A stretch of DNA of 64,000 bases, taken from the NCBI GenBank assembly GCA_018057705.1, contig JAGPDF010000003.1:76735-140734 (forward strand), written 5' to 3'. Below are positions 8,106-16,755 of the stretch, one piece after another. The translations under genes and the position numbers were made by a program. The first letter of the stretch is position 1; every line of letters starts with the position of its first letter. Below the pieces are notes generated by a model that saw only the letters and a program-made list of their open reading frames with translations, made no database searches and had not been told where the DNA came from. Source of the DNA: Thermoanaerobaculia bacterium. Its GTDB lineage: Bacteria; Acidobacteriota; Thermoanaerobaculia; Multivoradales; JAGPDF01.

Positions 8106-9074
8106 TCAACCCGCCTCCGCCGGCCGGAATCGCTCCCCGATCGCCAGCCGGTGGACGCGGCGGGCGAGGTCGGGCGATCCCTGTCTGAGGAGCCGCTCGA
8201 TCACCCGGTCAGCCTCGTCGATCGGCTCGTCGGTCAGGTCGAAAGTGCCCCAGTGCATCGGCAGCATGTGCGCCGCGCCGAGATCCTGGAAAGCGGCGAG
8301 TGCCTCCTCCGGATTCATGTGCACCGGCTTCATGAACCAGCGCGGTTCGTAGGCGCCGGTCGGCAGCAGGGCGAGATCGAGGTTTGGGAAGACCCTCCCG
8401 TACTCGGCGAAGCCCCGGAAGTACCCGCTGTCGCCGGCGAAGAAGGTTCGCATACGGGGACTCTCGATGAGCCACGAGCCCCAGAGAGTCGTTTCGTCGG
8501 GTTGCGAGAGGCGGCGCGACCAGTGCTGCGCCGGCAGGAGAGTGAGGCGAAAGCCGCGGCACTCGGTCGACTGCCACCAGTCGAGCTCTTCGACGTCGGA
8601 GTAGCCGAACTGCCTGACGAACCGGCCGAGCCCAAGCGGCACCCGCCAAGCGATCCCCTTCGGCAGGCGGGAGAGACTCCAGCGGTCGAGGTGGTCATAG
8701 TGATTGTGCGACAACACCGCCACCGCGCCCTCCGGAATCGCGGTGAGCGGAACGCCGGGGGGCTCCCGGCGGCGCGGCAAGAGCGCCCGCGGGCCGAAGT
8801 GCGGATCGGTCAGCAGGACGTTCCCGCCGTCCTGAAGCGCAAAGGTCGCGTGCCCGACCCAGGTCGCCCCGGGAGTGCCGGCGCGCCGGCGAAGGTCCGC
8901 CCCGTCGTTCGCGACCCGGGGCACGCGCGGCGGGCGTCTCTTGTCGTAGCGGTTCCGCGACAGCAGCTTCCAGCGCACGAGGTCGCGAAAGGTCGCTTTG
9001 CCGACTCCCCAGGGATTGAAGAAGCGCCCGCTCGCGAAGTGCGGCGCATGCAGCGTGTCGACCGGATCCGTCAC
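8106..9074 (-). CDS. MBL-fold metallohydrolase (UlaG/NAPE-PLD-like)
   Basis: 322 residues with a complete metallo-beta-lactamase fold metal site: HxHxDH in LSHNHYDHLDRWSL, the bridging Asp in FFAGDSGYFRGF, and a later His in LPMHWGTFDL. The N-terminal strand 'ATWVGHATFALQDGGNVLLT' and the overall length match bacterial relatives of NAPE-type phospholipase D and UlaG-like lactonases. It therefore probably hydrolyses a phosphodiester or lactone. Substrate unknown. The GTG at 9074 is the only sensible start; no Shine-Dalgarno is present. Confidence 0.82.
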   Translation of the reverse strand: MTDPVDTLHAPHFASGRFFNPWGVGKATFRDLVRWKLLSRNRYDKRRPPRVPRVANDGADLRRRAGTPGATWVGHATFALQDGGNVLLTDPHFGPRALLPRRREPPGVPLTAIPEGAVAVLSHNHYDHLDRWSLSRLPKGIAWRVPLGLGRFVRQFGYSDVEELDWWQSTECRGFRLTLLPAQHWSRRLSQPDETTLWGSWLIESPRMRTFFAGDSGYFRGFAEYGRVFPNLDLALLPTGAYEPRWFMKPVHMNPEEALAAFQDLGAAHMLPMHWGTFDLTDEPIDEADRVIERLLRQGSPDLARRVHRLAIGERFRPAEAG

Positions 9075-9099
9075 CGGCGAAGTGTGACATGCGCAGTGC

Positions 9100-10098
9100 T
9101 CAGGGCGGGAGAGAGGCGAGGTAGGCGGCGAGCGCGATCATCTCGTCGAGGGTGAGCTTCTCGACCACCGGCCGCATGAGGACGCTCGACGGTCCGGCCC
9201 GGGCGCCGTGCCGGAAGTCCCAGAGCTGGCGGACGACGTAGCTCGGCGAGCGTCCGGCGATGCCGGGCACCGGGCCGAGCCCCCGGAGCCCCGGACCGTG
9301 GCAGGTGGCGCACGGCACCGTCTGCTGGTCGCCTGCGCTGACGCCGCCATGTTCCGCGAGGACCTGGCCCTGCCGGATACTGCCGATCGGCACATAGGCG
9401 AGAAAGCCGGCCCGCGAGTCGCGACTTTCGAACCGTTCGAGGTCTTCCGGCACTTCGAGGATCCGGGCACCGATCGGCTCGCGCGCGCCGGCCGGCGCTG
9501 CGGCCAGGAACCATCCGGCGACGTAGGTCTTCGGCACGGCCGCGGTCTCGACGACCCGGATCGACCGTCGTGGCGCAAGGGCCGAGAAGTAAGCGGCGGC
9601 AGCGGCGACCTCCGTGTCGGTCGCGGCCCTGGCGACGGCGATCATCGCCGACGTGGGGAGGCGGTTCGGCACCGAGGTCCCGCGCGCACCGCTCTTGAAA
9701 TCGGCCATCTGCTGGACGATGTAGGCCGCCGGCAGACCCGCGAGACGCGCGTTCTCGGGACCACCGGTGCCCTCCGCCCGATGGCAGAAGCCGCAGGCAT
9801 AGACCTCCGGCCTCCGGCCGTAGGCGACGACATCGGGCATGGGGGCGTGGTCGGCAGGGTGCCAGTCTGGAGCGCGAAAGAGATCGCGCAGCTGGGTGAG
9901 CGTGAAGGACGCCGCGCTGCCAGGGACCCGGCGGAGAGATCCGTCGTCCGGCGTCGGCAGGAAGTCCGGTGGCTTCTCCGGGTAGGCCCACGACGGCGGG
10001 CCTTCGTCGCCCCACACCGGCGACGCCGGCGCCGGCAGGAAGGTCCACAGCGCGAGGGCGCACCTCACGAAGCGACGGATGAGCGACGGCAAGGACAT
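9100..10098 (-). CDS. Periplasmic dihaem cytochrome c
   Basis: 332 residues after choosing the ATG at 10098, which gives a good signal peptide (SLPSLIRRFVRCALALWTFL, cut after PASPVWG). Two class I cytochrome c units carry CGFCH (with QQMADFKSG) and CATCH (with RQLWDFRHG). Both have the GPENARLAGLPAAYIV / IAGRSPSYVV pattern of cytochrome c4/c553 repeats. Between them is a region of about 90 residues without a haem motif. It should be an electron carrier for a terminal oxidase or peroxidase. It is divergent from, and starts 97 bp before, the lipase-like gene. Confidence 0.82.
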   Translation of the reverse strand: MSLPSLIRRFVRCALALWTFLPAPASPVWGDEGPPSWAYPEKPPDFLPTPDDGSLRRVPGSAASFTLTQLRDLFRAPDWHPADHAPMPDVVAYGRRPEVYACGFCHRAEGTGGPENARLAGLPAAYIVQQMADFKSGARGTSVPNRLPTSAMIAVARAATDTEVAAAAAYFSALAPRRSIRVVETAAVPKTYVAGWFLAAAPAGAREPIGARILEVPEDLERFESRDSRAGFLAYVPIGSIRQGQVLAEHGGVSAGDQQTVPCATCHGPGLRGLGPVPGIAGRSPSYVVRQLWDFRHGARAGPSSVLMRPVVEKLTLDEMIALAAYLASLPP

Positions 10099-10183
10099 CG
10101 GGTGGCGCGAACTCTCGCACAAACCGTCCATCGCCGGGGAGTCGCGACTACGGCCTGGAGCCCGGCATCCACCACGAACGGCG

Positions 10184-10189
10184 TAGGCT
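10184..10189 (+). promoter_or_regulatory. -10 element placed for a leaderless transcript
   Basis: TAGGCT lies exactly six bases before the ATG of the hydrolase at 10196, and there is no Shine-Dalgarno sequence. No convincing -35 is visible. Confidence 0.4.
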
Positions 10190-10195
10190 TGCGGC

Positions 10196-11446
10196 ATGAA
10201 GCGTGCGCGGACGATGTCGGATCTTCGCGGATTCTCCCGGCTCGCGGTCGAGGCGACCGTCGCGATGACCGATCTGGTCGAGGAGGTTCACCGCAGCGTG
10301 ACGAGCGTGCCGGAGGTGGGCAAGCCGGATCCGGCGCGCCGGAAGCGCATGCGCGGCATCACCGGATTCGTCTACCGGACCGTGCGGCGGATCACCCACT
10401 GGGTCGGCCACAGCGTCGACGGCGGACTCGCCCAGCTGCAACCGCTCCTGCTCACCCAGCCTGCAACGGTTCCTCCGTCGAGCGCTCCCGTGTCACCCCA
10501 TCGCGACGCCATCCTCGCGGCGCTCAACGGCGTGCTCGGCGACCACCTCGAGGCGACCGGCAACCCGCTCGCCATCCCGATGACGTTCCGGCGCCACGGA
10601 CGGGAGCTCGACGCGAAGCAGGAGAGGGGGAACCGGATGCTCCTCCTCCTGCACGGCCTCTGCAGGAGCGATCTTCAGTGGTCGAGAAAGGGCCACGACC
10701 ACGGCGCCCGCCTCGCATCGGAGCTCGGTTTCACGCCCGTCTACCTGCATTACAACAGCGGCCGGCCGGTCGCGACCAACGGCAACGAGCTGGCCATGCG
10801 CCTGGACTCCTTCGTCGCCGACTGGGGTGGGCCGTTGGGCGAGATCGTCGTCATCGCGCACAGCATGGGTGGGCTCGTGATGCGTAGCGCCTGCCAGGTC
10901 GCCGAGCGCGAGAAGCTCGCCTGGCTCGGCAAACTGCGCCAGATCGTCTTTCTCGGCACGCCGCATCACGGCGCGCCGCTCGAGCGCGGCGGCAACTGGG
11001 TGACCCTCGCGCTCGACGCCTCCTCCTACACTGCGGCTTTCGCCCGCCTGGGACGGATCCGCAGCGCCGGCATCACCGATCTGCGCTTCGGCCAGGTGAC
11101 GGCGCTACGGGGAGGCGACCGCTTCGCTCCCGGCAGCGGCCATCGCGAGATCGTGCCCCTTCCCCGGGGTGTCGCCTGCTATGCGATCGCTGCGACACTC
11201 GCCAAGAGTCCCCAAGCGGCGGTCACCGCCAGCGCGATGGCGGCCGCCAAGGCCGTCCTCGGCGACGGTCTCGTGCCGCTGGCGAGCGCGCTCGGCGACG
11301 ACACCGATCCGGCGCGCGCGCTCGCCATTCCGGCGGACCGCCGCTGCATTCTCCGTGGCAGGAACCACCTCGACCTGCTCGATCGCAGCGAGGCATACGA
11401 GCAACTCCGCTCCTGGCTTGCGGAAACGCCCGTAGCCACCCTCTGA
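10196..11446 (+). CDS. Alpha/beta hydrolase, PGAP1/lipase-like
   Basis: 416 residues. The first 140 are a charged helical N-terminal region without signal peptide. They are followed by an alpha/beta-hydrolase core: the oxyanion strand LLLLHGLCRSDLQWS, the nucleophile elbow AHSMGGLVMRSA (Ser), a FLGTPHHGAPLER segment typical of PGAP1/triacylglycerol-lipase-like enzymes, an Asp in LGDGLVPLASALGDD and the final His in RNHLDLLDRSEAY. The order Ser-Asp-His fits a functional esterase. It is probably cytoplasmic. Substrate unknown; long-chain acyl esters are the usual ones for this subgroup. Confidence 0.8.
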   Translation: MKRARTMSDLRGFSRLAVEATVAMTDLVEEVHRSVTSVPEVGKPDPARRKRMRGITGFVYRTVRRITHWVGHSVDGGLAQLQPLLLTQPATVPPSSAPVSPHRDAILAALNGVLGDHLEATGNPLAIPMTFRRHGRELDAKQERGNRMLLLLHGLCRSDLQWSRKGHDHGARLASELGFTPVYLHYNSGRPVATNGNELAMRLDSFVADWGGPLGEIVVIAHSMGGLVMRSACQVAEREKLAWLGKLRQIVFLGTPHHGAPLERGGNWVTLALDASSYTAAFARLGRIRSAGITDLRFGQVTALRGGDRFAPGSGHREIVPLPRGVACYAIAATLAKSPQAAVTASAMAAAKAVLGDGLVPLASALGDDTDPARALAIPADRRCILRGRNHLDLLDRSEAYEQLRSWLAETPVATL

Positions 11447-11760
11447 GGCAGGAGGAGGCCCACTCCCGCGGGGTGTTGCCGTGCCGCGCTGCGGCGCAGA
11501 CCATGGCAAGCGGAGGCCGACGATGGCACCGGCTCCCGCCCCGAGACGGGACGGGACCGAATCGGGACCTCCGGTTGAAACGCCCTGGCAGGATCTGAGT
11601 TCCGGCGCAAGTCACCGGACGTCGATATAGCCTTCCCGAAGTTCCGCGCCTCCAGGGCGCCCACCGGTGCTCCCCTCCTTCGCCGCCTCCATTCCGGGAG
11701 GGAGGATCCCGTGCCGGTGCCCGCAACTTCACGCCGAACTGACTCGCCCCTCGAGCGGCC
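11447..11760. other. Intergenic region before the haem-kinase operon; no gene seen
   Basis: 314 bases between the hydrolase and the histidine kinase. I see no open frame with a plausible start and coding character, no tRNA-like fold and no clear terminator. It must hold the promoter of the seven-gene operon, but neither a sigma-70 pair nor a correctly spaced sigma-54 GG/GC pair could be identified. Confidence 0.6.
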
Positions 11761-13278
11761 ATGAAACCGCGCATTGCCCAGCGCGTCATGGTGGCTGTCG
11801 GCGTTGTCTCGCTGGCGGTCTTCGGCACCTCCGCCTGGCTCGCCAGCCGGGCCCACGAACGCGAGCTCGCGTCGCTGGTCGAGCGCCAGGCTCTCATCCT
11901 CTCCGACACCATACGCAACAGCACCCGCCACGCGATGCTGCTCAACGAACGCGACATGGTGCACCGCATCATCGAGCAGATCGGGCGCCAGGACGGGCTG
12001 GAAAAGATCCGCGTCTACAACAAGGAGGGTGAGGTCATCTACTCGCCAGACGCCGCCCTCGTCGGCACGACGGTCGATCAGCACAACGAGGCCTGCGACG
12101 GCTGTCACAGCGACGGCACCTCCGTTGCGGAGCTCTCGGAGGGCCGCCGCACACGCGTCTTCCGCGCCGAGGGCGGCGATCGGCAGCTCGGCGTCATCAC
12201 GCCGATTCCCAACGAGCCCATCTGCGCCAACGCCGGATGCCACGCTCATCCGCCGCAGCAGCAGGTGCTCGGGGTTCTCGACGTCACCGTTTCGCTCGCC
12301 GAGGTCGATTCCGCCGTGAGTGCAGGGCGGCGATCGGCATTCGCCTTCGCGCTCGCCGGAATCACGGCCATCAGCCTCCTCCTCGCGACCCTGTTCCATC
12401 GTTGGGTCGGAAAGCCCGTGCGCGCGCTCCTCGGCGCTACCGAGCGCGTCGCGGCGGGCGAGCTCGGCCACCGCGTCGCCGTCGTGCGCCACGACGAGCT
12501 CGGCCAGTTGGCCACCTCGTTCAATCAGATGACGACCAACCTCGCCGAAGCCCGCCACATGGTCTACCAATCGAACAAGCTGGCCTCCGTAGGTCGGCTG
12601 GCCGCCGGTATCGCCCACGAGATCAACAACCCGCTCACCGGCGTCCTCACCTATTCGAGCTTCCTGCTGAAGCGCGCCGTGGACGCGGAGACCCGGAGCG
12701 ATCTCGAGACCATCGTCCACGAAACCAAGCGTTGCCGCGACATCGTCCGCGGCCTGCTCGATTTCTCGCGCCAGGTGCCGCCGAAGAAGACCATGGTCGA
12801 CCTGAACGCCATCGTCGAGCGCGCGCTCGCCATCGTCGACAACCAGCTTCGGGTGCAGAACATTCACCTCACCAGGACCCTGGCGAGCGACCTGCCGCTC
12901 TTCCCGGCCGACGCCACCCAGCTGCAGCAGGTCATCCTGAACCTCCTCGTCAACGCCGCCGATGCCTTCGAGGCGGGCGACCGGCAGATCTTCGTCGCCA
13001 CCGACCTGAAGAGCGTCGAGGGCCGCCAGTCGGTCGAGATCAAGGTCGCCGACAACGGCACGGGAATCTCGGAAAAGAACCTCGCCCACATCTTCGAGCC
13101 GTTCTTCACCACCAAGGAGAACCGGGGGACGGGACTCGGCCTCGCGGTCTGCTGGGGAATCGTCACCGAGCACGGCGGCACGATCCGGGTCGACACCAAG
13201 GTCGGCCGCGGCACCACCTTCACCGTGCAGCTGCCGCTCGAGCCACAATCGCAGCCGGCAGCCGGAGGCGCCTCATGA
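11761..13278 (+). CDS. Membrane histidine kinase with periplasmic c-type haem motifs
   Basis: 505 residues: TM1 (about 9-29), a periplasmic sensor (30-190), TM2 (192-213), HAMP (214-266), HisKA with the phospho-acceptor in GIAHEINNPLTG (His286), and an ATPase domain with N box LNLLVNAADAF, G1 box VADNGTGIS and G2 box GTGLGLAVCWG. The sensor carries CDGCH (112-116) and CANAGCH (155-161, a CX4CH spacing). These are covalent haem attachment motifs, so the input is likely redox state, O2, NO or a cytochrome partner. Its stop overlaps the start of the first response regulator (ATGA). No Shine-Dalgarno is seen at the ATG. Confidence 0.9.
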   Translation: MKPRIAQRVMVAVGVVSLAVFGTSAWLASRAHERELASLVERQALILSDTIRNSTRHAMLLNERDMVHRIIEQIGRQDGLEKIRVYNKEGEVIYSPDAALVGTTVDQHNEACDGCHSDGTSVAELSEGRRTRVFRAEGGDRQLGVITPIPNEPICANAGCHAHPPQQQVLGVLDVTVSLAEVDSAVSAGRRSAFAFALAGITAISLLLATLFHRWVGKPVRALLGATERVAAGELGHRVAVVRHDELGQLATSFNQMTTNLAEARHMVYQSNKLASVGRLAAGIAHEINNPLTGVLTYSSFLLKRAVDAETRSDLETIVHETKRCRDIVRGLLDFSRQVPPKKTMVDLNAIVERALAIVDNQLRVQNIHLTRTLASDLPLFPADATQLQQVILNLLVNAADAFEAGDRQIFVATDLKSVEGRQSVEIKVADNGTGISEKNLAHIFEPFFTTKENRGTGLGLAVCWGIVTEHGGTIRVDTKVGRGTTFTVQLPLEPQSQPAAGGAS

Positions 13279-14102
13279 GAGCCCCGTTCGACGTGCTGCT
13301 GGTCGAGGACGAGCCCGTCGTGCGCGAGGCAGCGGCGAGGATCCTCCGACCCGAGGGGATCTCCCTCGATCGGGTCGAGGATGTCGACGGGGCGCTCGCA
13401 CGCCTGCGGAGAGTCGATCATCGCGTCGTGCTGTCCGATCTCATGCTGCCGGGGTTCTCCGGCTTCGACCTGCTCGAGCGCGTGACGGGCGAGCGGCCCC
13501 ATCTTCCCGTCATCCTGATCACCGGCTACGCCACCATCGAGAACGCCCTCGCCGCATTCAAGAAGGGCGCCTTCGACTTCCTCCCCAAGCCGTTCGACGT
13601 GGCGGAGCTGCTCGGCGTCGTACGCCGAGCGCTCAAGGCGGTCGAGCTGGGCAGCTGGTCCGCCGTCCCGGCTGAAATCCCGCAACCGGGCAGCGAGGCG
13701 AGCCGCGAGCGCTATTTCCTCGGCCAGCATGCCTGGGTCACGATCGAGAAGGGAGTCGCGACCTTCGGGCTCGCCGAGAGCTGGCCCGGCCTGCTCGCCG
13801 AGATCCGCACGATCGTCCTGCCCCAGAAGGGCGCGCGTCTGACCCAGGGGCTCGCCTGCGCGGAGATTGCCACGGCCGACGCTTCGATCCACCGGATCTG
13901 GGCTCCGGTGAGCGGCACTGTGCTCGAAACCAACCCGGCGATCCTCGCGGATCCCGATCTACTGAATCGTGCCCCGTTCTCCTCGGGTTGGCTGGTGCGT
14001 GTCGCGCCGGCCGACCTCGAGGCGGAACTGGACGCCCTCACGCGCCGCGCCGGCGCCGTTCTCGCTCCGGCTGGAAGCGGCGGGGAGAAGGAGAAGCGAT
14101 GA
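13275..14102 (+). CDS. Response regulator fused to a GcvH-like (non-lipoylated) domain, first copy
   Basis: 275 residues. The receiver domain is complete: acidic pocket VEDEP (11-13), phospho-acceptor Asp55 in VVLSDLMLPG, Thr83 in ILITGYATIE, Lys105 in LPKPF. From about residue 144 the chain matches glycine-cleavage H protein: 'YFLGQHAWVTIE', 'GLAESW', 'IWAPVSGTVLETNPAILADP' and 'GWLVRVAPADLEAELDAL'. At the ESVKA site that carries lipoyl-lysine in GcvH, this protein has TADAS, with Ala instead of Lys, so it cannot be lipoylated. There is no DNA-binding or AAA+ output domain. It overlaps its neighbours by four bases on each side. The output is probably protein-protein. Confidence 0.85.
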   Translation: MRAPFDVLLVEDEPVVREAAARILRPEGISLDRVEDVDGALARLRRVDHRVVLSDLMLPGFSGFDLLERVTGERPHLPVILITGYATIENALAAFKKGAFDFLPKPFDVAELLGVVRRALKAVELGSWSAVPAEIPQPGSEASRERYFLGQHAWVTIEKGVATFGLAESWPGLLAEIRTIVLPQKGARLTQGLACAEIATADASIHRIWAPVSGTVLETNPAILADPDLLNRAPFSSGWLVRVAPADLEAELDALTRRAGAVLAPAGSGGEKEKR

Positions 14103-15295
14103 TCTTTCTGATGGTTCTCTTGACGGTCGTGGTTTTCGCCGTCGTCGACCTTACTCTCCGGCTGACCCTCAAGCAGATGCAGGCAACCCGCGCGCGTCGT
14201 GAGCGCCAGCAGGCGCTGGACATCGGACTGAAGCTCGAGTTCGCCGAGGAGGCGCTCAGCCTGAAGCGCGTCGAAGTCGCCTCGCCGAAGGGCCGGATTC
14301 TCGCGGTCGATGACGAGCCGGTGATCCTCGACAGCTTCCGCAAGATTCTCGTCCTGGCGGGCTTCGCGGTCGACACCGTGGAGTCCGGCCAGGAGGCCCT
14401 GAGTCTGGTGCGCAAGAACGACTACGATTTCGTCTTCACCGACCTCAAGATGCCGGGCATGGACGGGCTCGACGTCGCCAAGGGAGTCCACCATCTCCGA
14501 CCGGATATCGACATCGCGATCATCACCGGCTACGGCACGATCGAGTCGGCGGTGGACGCCATGCGATTCGGCGCCGTCGACTACGTTCAGAAGCCGTTCA
14601 CGGAGGATGAGCTGGTCGAGTTCGCGAACCGCCTCGTGCTGCGCCGGCAGGATCGTCGCGAGCGCCTGACTCCGCCCGAGATCCGCCTGGTCACGCCCTC
14701 CTCCGCCGGCGTCGCTTCGCCGCGAGTGGTCAACGTTCCGGGCGGCATCTACGTTTCGCCGGAGCACAGCTGGGTGAAGATCGAGATGACGGGCGAGGCC
14801 CGAGTCGGGCTCGACGACTTCGTTCAGAAGTCGGTGGGACCGGTCACCGCGATCCGCCTGCCCGAACCCGGGCGAGCGGTGCGTCGCGGAGATGCTCTCT
14901 TCGCTCTCAGTATCGGAGGGGACGGGCAGGAGCTGCGCTTCGCGGCTCCTCTCTCGGGCAAGGTCGTGCACGTCAACCACGATCTCGACTATCAGCTCGA
15001 TCTCATGCGTCTGCGTCCCTACGAGCAGGGCTGGGTCTGTACGATCGACCCGCAGGAGCTGACCGCCGACCTCGGCAAGCTCATGATCGGCGCCGATGCC
15101 GTCAGCTGGTACCAGAACGAGGCCCGCCGCTTCACCGACCGTCTGACGGAGGAGCTCGCAGCAGAGCCTGCCGTCGACAGGAGGAGCCCGCACACGAACG
15201 GGACGGCGCAACGTGCCGCCTGTCGCGCTTTCGACAAGACCTTTCTACAGCCGGCGCGGCTGCCAGAGACCGCTGCCCAGACAGTCAAGGTATGA
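14099..15295 (+). CDS. Membrane-anchored response regulator with GcvH-like domain, second copy
   Basis: 398 residues. An N-terminal hydrophobic helix (MIFLMVLLTVVVFAVVDLTL) precedes a coiled, charged linker. Next is a full receiver domain (VDDEP about 70-74, Asp115 in FTDLKMPGMDG, Thr in IITGYGTIES, Lys in VQKPF). The C-terminal half again aligns with GcvH: 'YVSPEHSWVKIE', 'AAPLSGKVVHVN', 'EQGWVCTIDPQEL'. At the lipoyl-lysine position lies a GGDGQE stretch with no lysine. A membrane anchor on a response regulator is rare; it would hold the phosphorylated regulator at the membrane next to the kinase and the NrfD subunit encoded downstream. Confidence 0.85.
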   Translation: MIFLMVLLTVVVFAVVDLTLRLTLKQMQATRARRERQQALDIGLKLEFAEEALSLKRVEVASPKGRILAVDDEPVILDSFRKILVLAGFAVDTVESGQEALSLVRKNDYDFVFTDLKMPGMDGLDVAKGVHHLRPDIDIAIITGYGTIESAVDAMRFGAVDYVQKPFTEDELVEFANRLVLRRQDRRERLTPPEIRLVTPSSAGVASPRVVNVPGGIYVSPEHSWVKIEMTGEARVGLDDFVQKSVGPVTAIRLPEPGRAVRRGDALFALSIGGDGQELRFAAPLSGKVVHVNHDLDYQLDLMRLRPYEQGWVCTIDPQELTADLGKLMIGADAVSWYQNEARRFTDRLTEELAAEPAVDRRSPHTNGTAQRAACRAFDKTFLQPARLPETAAQTVKV

Positions 15296-15326
15296 GCCGG
15301 CGCACGGAATCCGGACAGGTGATTCC

Positions 15327-15887
15327 ATGACGACGCGAACTGCCACCTGGTCGCACCTCCTGACCGCCCTCTGTCTGCTGTTGCCCACGGCGACAGCGGC
15401 TGCATCGGCCGCCGACGCCAAGGCAGAGACCCCCGCACCCTTGCCCTCGCCGGCCTCTCCCGAAACCGTCCGCTGGGCCTCTTCGGTCGGCGAGGTCGTC
15501 TTCCAGCACAGGCTCCACACGGAGGAGTTCGGCGCCGAATGTGTGTCCTGCCATCACGAGACCGTGGCGGCGAGTCTCGAGCTGCCGCACCCGGACTATT
15601 TCGACGGCTTCTGGGTCGACTGCGCCGTCTGCCACACGGGAAGCGCGACTCCAGCGGCCGCGGGCAAGTGCGTGGTCTGCCACCCGGAGCGCACCTCGGG
15701 GCTCACCCTCGAGATGCCGACCGTGAAGGTCGCGATTCACCGCAGCTGCTGGAAATGTCACGACCGCGGCACCGGATCCGAAGCGAGCACTCAATGCGGG
15801 TTCTGCCACCAGCGCTCCCGAGAGCCGCAGTCCCAGACGACGAAGGCCCCGCCGGCGCCGCCGGCTGGCCCGGCGACGAGCAAGTGA
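15327..15887 (+). CDS. Periplasmic pentahaem cytochrome c (class III-like)
   Basis: 186 residues with signal peptide (HLLTALCLLLPTATAAASA). Five CxxCH motifs are present: CVSCH, CAVCH, CVVCH, CWKCH and CGFCH. The 'VFQHRLHTEEFGAECVSCHHE' layout, with distal His residues ahead of the first haem, is that of cytochrome c7/c3 (class III). A Pro/Ala-rich tail ends the chain. It is encoded 31 bp after the regulators and 7 bp before the iron-sulfur subunit. It should take electrons from the HybA-like subunit in the periplasm. Confidence 0.88.
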   Translation: MTTRTATWSHLLTALCLLLPTATAAASAADAKAETPAPLPSPASPETVRWASSVGEVVFQHRLHTEEFGAECVSCHHETVAASLELPHPDYFDGFWVDCAVCHTGSATPAAAGKCVVCHPERTSGLTLEMPTVKVAIHRSCWKCHDRGTGSEASTQCGFCHQRSREPQSQTTKAPPAPPAGPATSK

Positions 15888-15894
15888 GGAAGCC

Positions 15895-16755
15895 ATGAAT
15901 CGACGCACCTTCCTGAAGATCGGCACCGTGGCCGGCTCGACACTGGTAGCAGGACGCGCCGAGGCCGCCGAAAAGGGCAACCCCGAGGAGTTCGTCGGCG
16001 TCCTCGTCGACACCACGCGCTGCATCGGCTGTCGCGCCTGCGAGCGCGCCTGCTCCGTGGAACACGACCTGCCGGTGCCGGACATCGAGAACGACGGCGC
16101 GCTCGCCGCACTGCGCCCGACGACCGAGACCCAGTGGACGGTGGTCAATCGCTTCGCCACGTCGAAGGGCGAAGTCTTCGTCAAGAAGCAGTGCCTGCAC
16201 TGCTGGCAGCCGGCATGCGCCGCGGCCTGCCTGACGAACGCCATGGAGAAGACGCGCAGCGGACCGGTGGTCTGGCACCCCAGGAAGTGCATGGGCTGTC
16301 GCTACTGCCTGGTGTCCTGCCCGTTCGACATCCCGAAGTTCGAGTATCACTCGTGGAATCCGAAGATCCAGAAGTGCTCGATGTGCAGCGAACGGCTCGA
16401 GCAGGGTTTGGAGCCGGCCTGCGTGGGCTCGTGCCCGACCGACGCCCTCACCTTCGGCACCAAGCGCGAGCTGATGGAGATCGCCCGTCTGCGCATCTAT
16501 CACCACCCCGACCGCTACGTACACCAGATCTATGGCGAGTCCGAGGTCGGCGGGACCGGCTGGCTCTACCTCTCGGCGGTGCCTTTCGAGGAGATCGGCT
16601 TCCGTACCGATCTCGGCACGACGCCGTACCCGGAGTACACCCGCGACTTCCTCTACGGGGTTCCCCTCGTGCTCTTCGGACTTCCCGCCCTGCAGTTCGG
16701 TCTCCACCTGCTCGCCGACAAGAAGGACGAGGCGATGGAGCCCAGCGAGTCATGA
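15895..16755 (+). CDS. Tat-exported 4Fe-4S ferredoxin subunit (HybA/HmcB-like)
   Basis: 286 residues. A twin-arginine signal (NRRTFLKIGTVAGSTLVAG) is followed by four cysteine clusters for [4Fe-4S] centres: CIGCRACERAC, CLHCWQPACAAAC, CMGCRYCLVSC and CSMC...CVGSC. The C-terminus has one hydrophobic helix (about residues 256-276) that would anchor it in the membrane, as in HybA. The family passes electrons between an NrfD-type quinol site and a periplasmic redox partner. It overlaps the NrfD gene by four bases (ATGA). AGGAAG before the ATG is a good ribosome-binding site. Confidence 0.92.
   Translation: MNRRTFLKIGTVAGSTLVAGRAEAAEKGNPEEFVGVLVDTTRCIGCRACERACSVEHDLPVPDIENDGALAALRPTTETQWTVVNRFATSKGEVFVKKQCLHCWQPACAAACLTNAMEKTRSGPVVWHPRKCMGCRYCLVSCPFDIPKFEYHSWNPKIQKCSMCSERLEQGLEPACVGSCPTDALTFGTKRELMEIARLRIYHHPDRYVHQIYGESEVGGTGWLYLSAVPFEEIGFRTDLGTTPYPEYTRDFLYGVPLVLFGLPALQFGLHLLADKKDEAMEPSES

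Noticed and set aside
11447..11760. A sigma-54 promoter upstream of the haem kinase
   Set aside because: TGGCAC at about 11525 has no GC pair at the required distance; spacing is off by at least one base.
13704..15165. Reading the GcvH-like domains as working glycine-cleavage H proteins
   Set aside because: The lipoyl lysine is absent in both and no gcvP, gcvT or lpd lies nearby.
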